Made by a program: the position numbers and the translations under genes. The notes under the pieces were generated by a model, which worked only from the letters and a program-made list of their open reading frames with translations, was not told the DNA's origin and did no database searches. This document shows, piece after piece, positions 62,079-64,000 of a DNA stretch of 64,000 bases. Location: the NCBI RefSeq assembly GCF_029439455.1, contig NZ_JAQFVG010000357.1:1-64000 (forward strand). The letters are read 5' to 3'. Each line of letters opens with the position of its first letter. Position 1 is the stretch's first letter. The stretch is from Caballeronia sp. BR00000012568055 (GTDB lineage Bacteria > Pseudomonadota > Gammaproteobacteria > Burkholderiales > Burkholderiaceae).

Positions 62079-63665
62079 TCAATGTCCTCCTGCCTGACCG
62101 GCCGCTTTCACCGGCGAGAAGAACAGCGACAACGGAATAAACAGGAACGAGAAAATCGCGCACGCGAGAAACACGTCGAGATACGCGAGGATCGTGGCCT
62201 GCGCGACGAAGGTCTTGTACATCTGCCCGGTCGCGGCGGTCATGGCTTGCGACATCGTCTGGCCGGTGTCCATCAGCGTTCGGGCGATGCGCGCGACTGT
62301 ATCGTTATACGGCTGATTCAGCGGCGTCATATGTTCGACCATGTGCGCCATATTCGCCTGCGTGCGCTCGCGGATCGCCGCCGTCGCCAGCGAAATGCCG
62401 ATGGAACCGGCCACGTTACGGAACATGGTGAAGAGCGCGGAGGCACCGTCGTTCAGGTTTTTGGGCAGCGAGAGATACGCGAGCGTCGTCACCGGCACGA
62501 ATAGAAAGCCGATGCCGATGGACTGCGCACTGCGCATCTTCGTCAGCGTCACATAATCGATGTTCGGCACCAGATGATGCGAGTACAACAACGCGCAGCC
62601 CATCAGAAAGAAGCCGAACGCGACGAGATAGCGCGTCTGAATCACGTTCATCAGTTTGCTCACGATCGGTATCAGAAACACGATGCAGACTGCGCCGGGC
62701 GAAAGCACGAGGCCCGCGAGCGTCGCGGTATAACCGAGTTGTTGCTGCGCGAGTTGAGGTATCAGCACCGCGCTGCCGTACAGCACCGATGCAAAACCGA
62801 AGATCGCCGCGCACCCTAAGGCGAAATTGCGGTCGGCAAGCACACGCAAATCGACGACGGGCCTTTTCGCGTACAGCAGCCACACGGTCGCGCCGACAAG
62901 ACCGATGACCGCGAGCACCGCGAAGGTCGTGATAAAGTTCGAGTGGAACCAGTCGTCGTCTTCGCCGCGATCGAGGAACACTTGCAGGCAGCCCAGACCA
63001 ATCGCGATCAGGCCGATGCCGATTCCATCGAAACCAATCTTCTTGCGGTCCTGCTTCTGCTGCCACGGCGGATCTTCGACGAATTGCGTCACCGCGAAAG
63101 TCGTCAGTACACCGACCGGAACGTTGATAAGAAACACCCAGCGCCACGTGAAGTTGTCGGTGATCCAGCCGCCGAGCGTCGGTCCGAGCACGGGCGCGAC
63201 GACGATCGCCACAGCGGAAATGGAGAACGCGCGACCGCGTTGTTCGGGCGGGAAGGTATCGAGAATGATGGATTGCTGGCTCGGTTGCAGGCCGCCGCCA
63301 AAGAAGCCTTGCAGCAAGCGGAACACGATCAGTTCACCGAGATTCGTTGCGATACCGCACATGAACGAACATACCGTGAACGCGCCGATGCAAATCAAAA
63401 AGTAGCGCTTGCGGCCGAGAATCTTCGAGAAGTACGCGGAGATCGGCAGCACGATGCCGTTCGCGACGAGATACGAGGTGAGCGTCCACGTCGCCTCGTC
63501 GTAACTCGCCGACATCGTCCCGGCGATATGCGGCAGCGCCACGTTCACGATGGTCGTATCCAGCACTTCCATGAACGCCGCCAGCGTGACGACGACCGCG
63601 ATCAGCCACGGATTCGAGCGTGGTTTCCAGCCGCTGTGGTCGTGTTCGGCTTGGGTATCGCTCAT
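62079..63665 (-). CDS. emrB: DHA2 family efflux MFS transporter (EmrB type)
   Basis: 528-residue 14-helix drug/proton antiporter. LAAFMEVLDTTIVNVALPHI at the start is the DHA2 motif; ISAYFSKILGRKRYFLIC and ILDTFPPEQRGRAFSISA follow. It lies 1 bp upstream of the outer-membrane gene and 4 bp downstream of the EmrA-type gene. Symbol given by resemblance to EmrB; the substrate is unknown. Confidence 0.93.
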   Translation of the reverse strand: MSDTQAEHDHSGWKPRSNPWLIAVVVTLAAFMEVLDTTIVNVALPHIAGTMSASYDEATWTLTSYLVANGIVLPISAYFSKILGRKRYFLICIGAFTVCSFMCGIATNLGELIVFRLLQGFFGGGLQPSQQSIILDTFPPEQRGRAFSISAVAIVVAPVLGPTLGGWITDNFTWRWVFLINVPVGVLTTFAVTQFVEDPPWQQKQDRKKIGFDGIGIGLIAIGLGCLQVFLDRGEDDDWFHSNFITTFAVLAVIGLVGATVWLLYAKRPVVDLRVLADRNFALGCAAIFGFASVLYGSAVLIPQLAQQQLGYTATLAGLVLSPGAVCIVFLIPIVSKLMNVIQTRYLVAFGFFLMGCALLYSHHLVPNIDYVTLTKMRSAQSIGIGFLFVPVTTLAYLSLPKNLNDGASALFTMFRNVAGSIGISLATAAIRERTQANMAHMVEHMTPLNQPYNDTVARIARTLMDTGQTMSQAMTAATGQMYKTFVAQATILAYLDVFLACAIFSFLFIPLSLFFSPVKAAGQAGGH

Positions 63666-63669
63666 GGCG

Positions 63670-64000
63670 TCAGTGCTGAAGCATCACGGTCGGCACGACC
63701 GATAAACCGAGCGGCAACGAGGTGCCCGGCTTCATGCCATCGTCGATAACGATTTTTACGGGCACGCGCTGCACGATCTTCACGAAGTTGCCGGTGGCGT
63801 TTTCGGCGGGAAACGCGGAGAAACGCGAGCCGCTGCCAAGCTGCACGGAATCGACATGGCCGTGAAGTTTGATGCCCGGATACGCGTCGATATCGATATC
63901 CACTTTGTCGCCCGGACGCATGCGGTCGAGTTGCGTTTCCTTGAAATTAGCCGTCACCCACAGGCGCGTGGTCACCAGCGTGAAGATGGATGTGCCCGCT
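63670..64000 (-). CDS. emrA: HlyD/EmrA-type membrane fusion protein (partial, cut by window edge)
   Basis: Carboxy-terminal 109 residues only; the start lies beyond the window. The frame continues to the last base. RLWVTANFKETQLDRMRPGD followed by VDIDIDAYPGIKLHGHVDSV and FVKIVQRVPVKIVIDDG are EmrA signatures. It links the EmrB-type pump to the outer membrane factor and is the upstream gene of the operon here. Confidence 0.9.
   Translation of the reverse strand, partial: AGTSIFTLVTTRLWVTANFKETQLDRMRPGDKVDIDIDAYPGIKLHGHVDSVQLGSGSRFSAFPAENATGNFVKIVQRVPVKIVIDDGMKPGTSLPLGLSVVPTVMLQH

Overview
The window looks like a chromosomal segment of a high-GC betaproteobacterium of the Burkholderiaceae. 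Caballeronia/Paraburkholderia is my best guess, an inference from protein resemblance, GC-rich third positions and gene content. Genes are densely packed, with many 4-bp ATGA stop/start overlaps. I saw no rRNA, tRNA, insertion sequence, prophage or CRISPR array.

Region by region. 0-5.5 kb: an O-acyltransferase, a DUF899 protein, two glutathione transferase-like proteins, a degenerate receiver protein and an MgtC-type membrane protein. 5.6-10.1 kb: NudC, then a sugar-acid operon on the minus strand (arabinonate-type dehydratase, RraA-like protein, LacI regulator) with a LacI-type operator just before its probable TTG start. 10.1-12.6 kb: a small membrane protein, a YcgR-type c-di-GMP protein, and a TetR regulator divergent from a small exported protein with two matching 16-bp operators between them. 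12.6-21.0 kb: a complete nitrilase (Nit1C) cluster with a sigma-54 type promoter and a divergent MocR-type regulator; its glycosyltransferase is fused in frame to the normally separate MSMEG_0570-type protein. 21.0-30.3 kb: an NfrA/NfrB/WecB polysaccharide system of the kind that serves as phage N4 receptor in E. coli, plus a BcsB-like subunit.

30.7-37 kb: a zinc alcohol dehydrogenase, small unknown proteins, an HNH nuclease, and an acetoacetate decarboxylase / 3-hydroxybutyrate dehydrogenase / patatin operon with a perfect hairpin just before its first start codon. 37.1-47.3 kb: periplasmic nitrate reductase napEDABC followed directly by the whole cytochrome c maturation set ccmABCDEFGHI, including the tiny genes napE and ccmD. 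47.3-53.1 kb: DUF3079, a nitronate monooxygenase-like protein, and the cytochrome bo3 operon cyoABCD with a strong terminator. 53.2-56.6 kb: a catabolic operon (cupin dioxygenase-like, MFS carrier, SDR, IclR regulator). 56.6-60.5 kb: a UbiB/ABC1 homologue that has lost its kinase residues, then several small unknown proteins and a receiver-only response regulator. 60.5 kb to the end: a tripartite drug efflux operon (EmrA-EmrB-outer membrane factor), cut by the window edge.

The points most worth a second look are the nitrilase cluster with its promoter layout and gene fusion, the c-di-GMP-linked Nfr system with its BcsB-like partner, the UbiB-like pseudokinase, and a family of small proteins (3.6, 58.3 and 59.2 kb) found at two loci, each time convergent with a receiver-domain gene.
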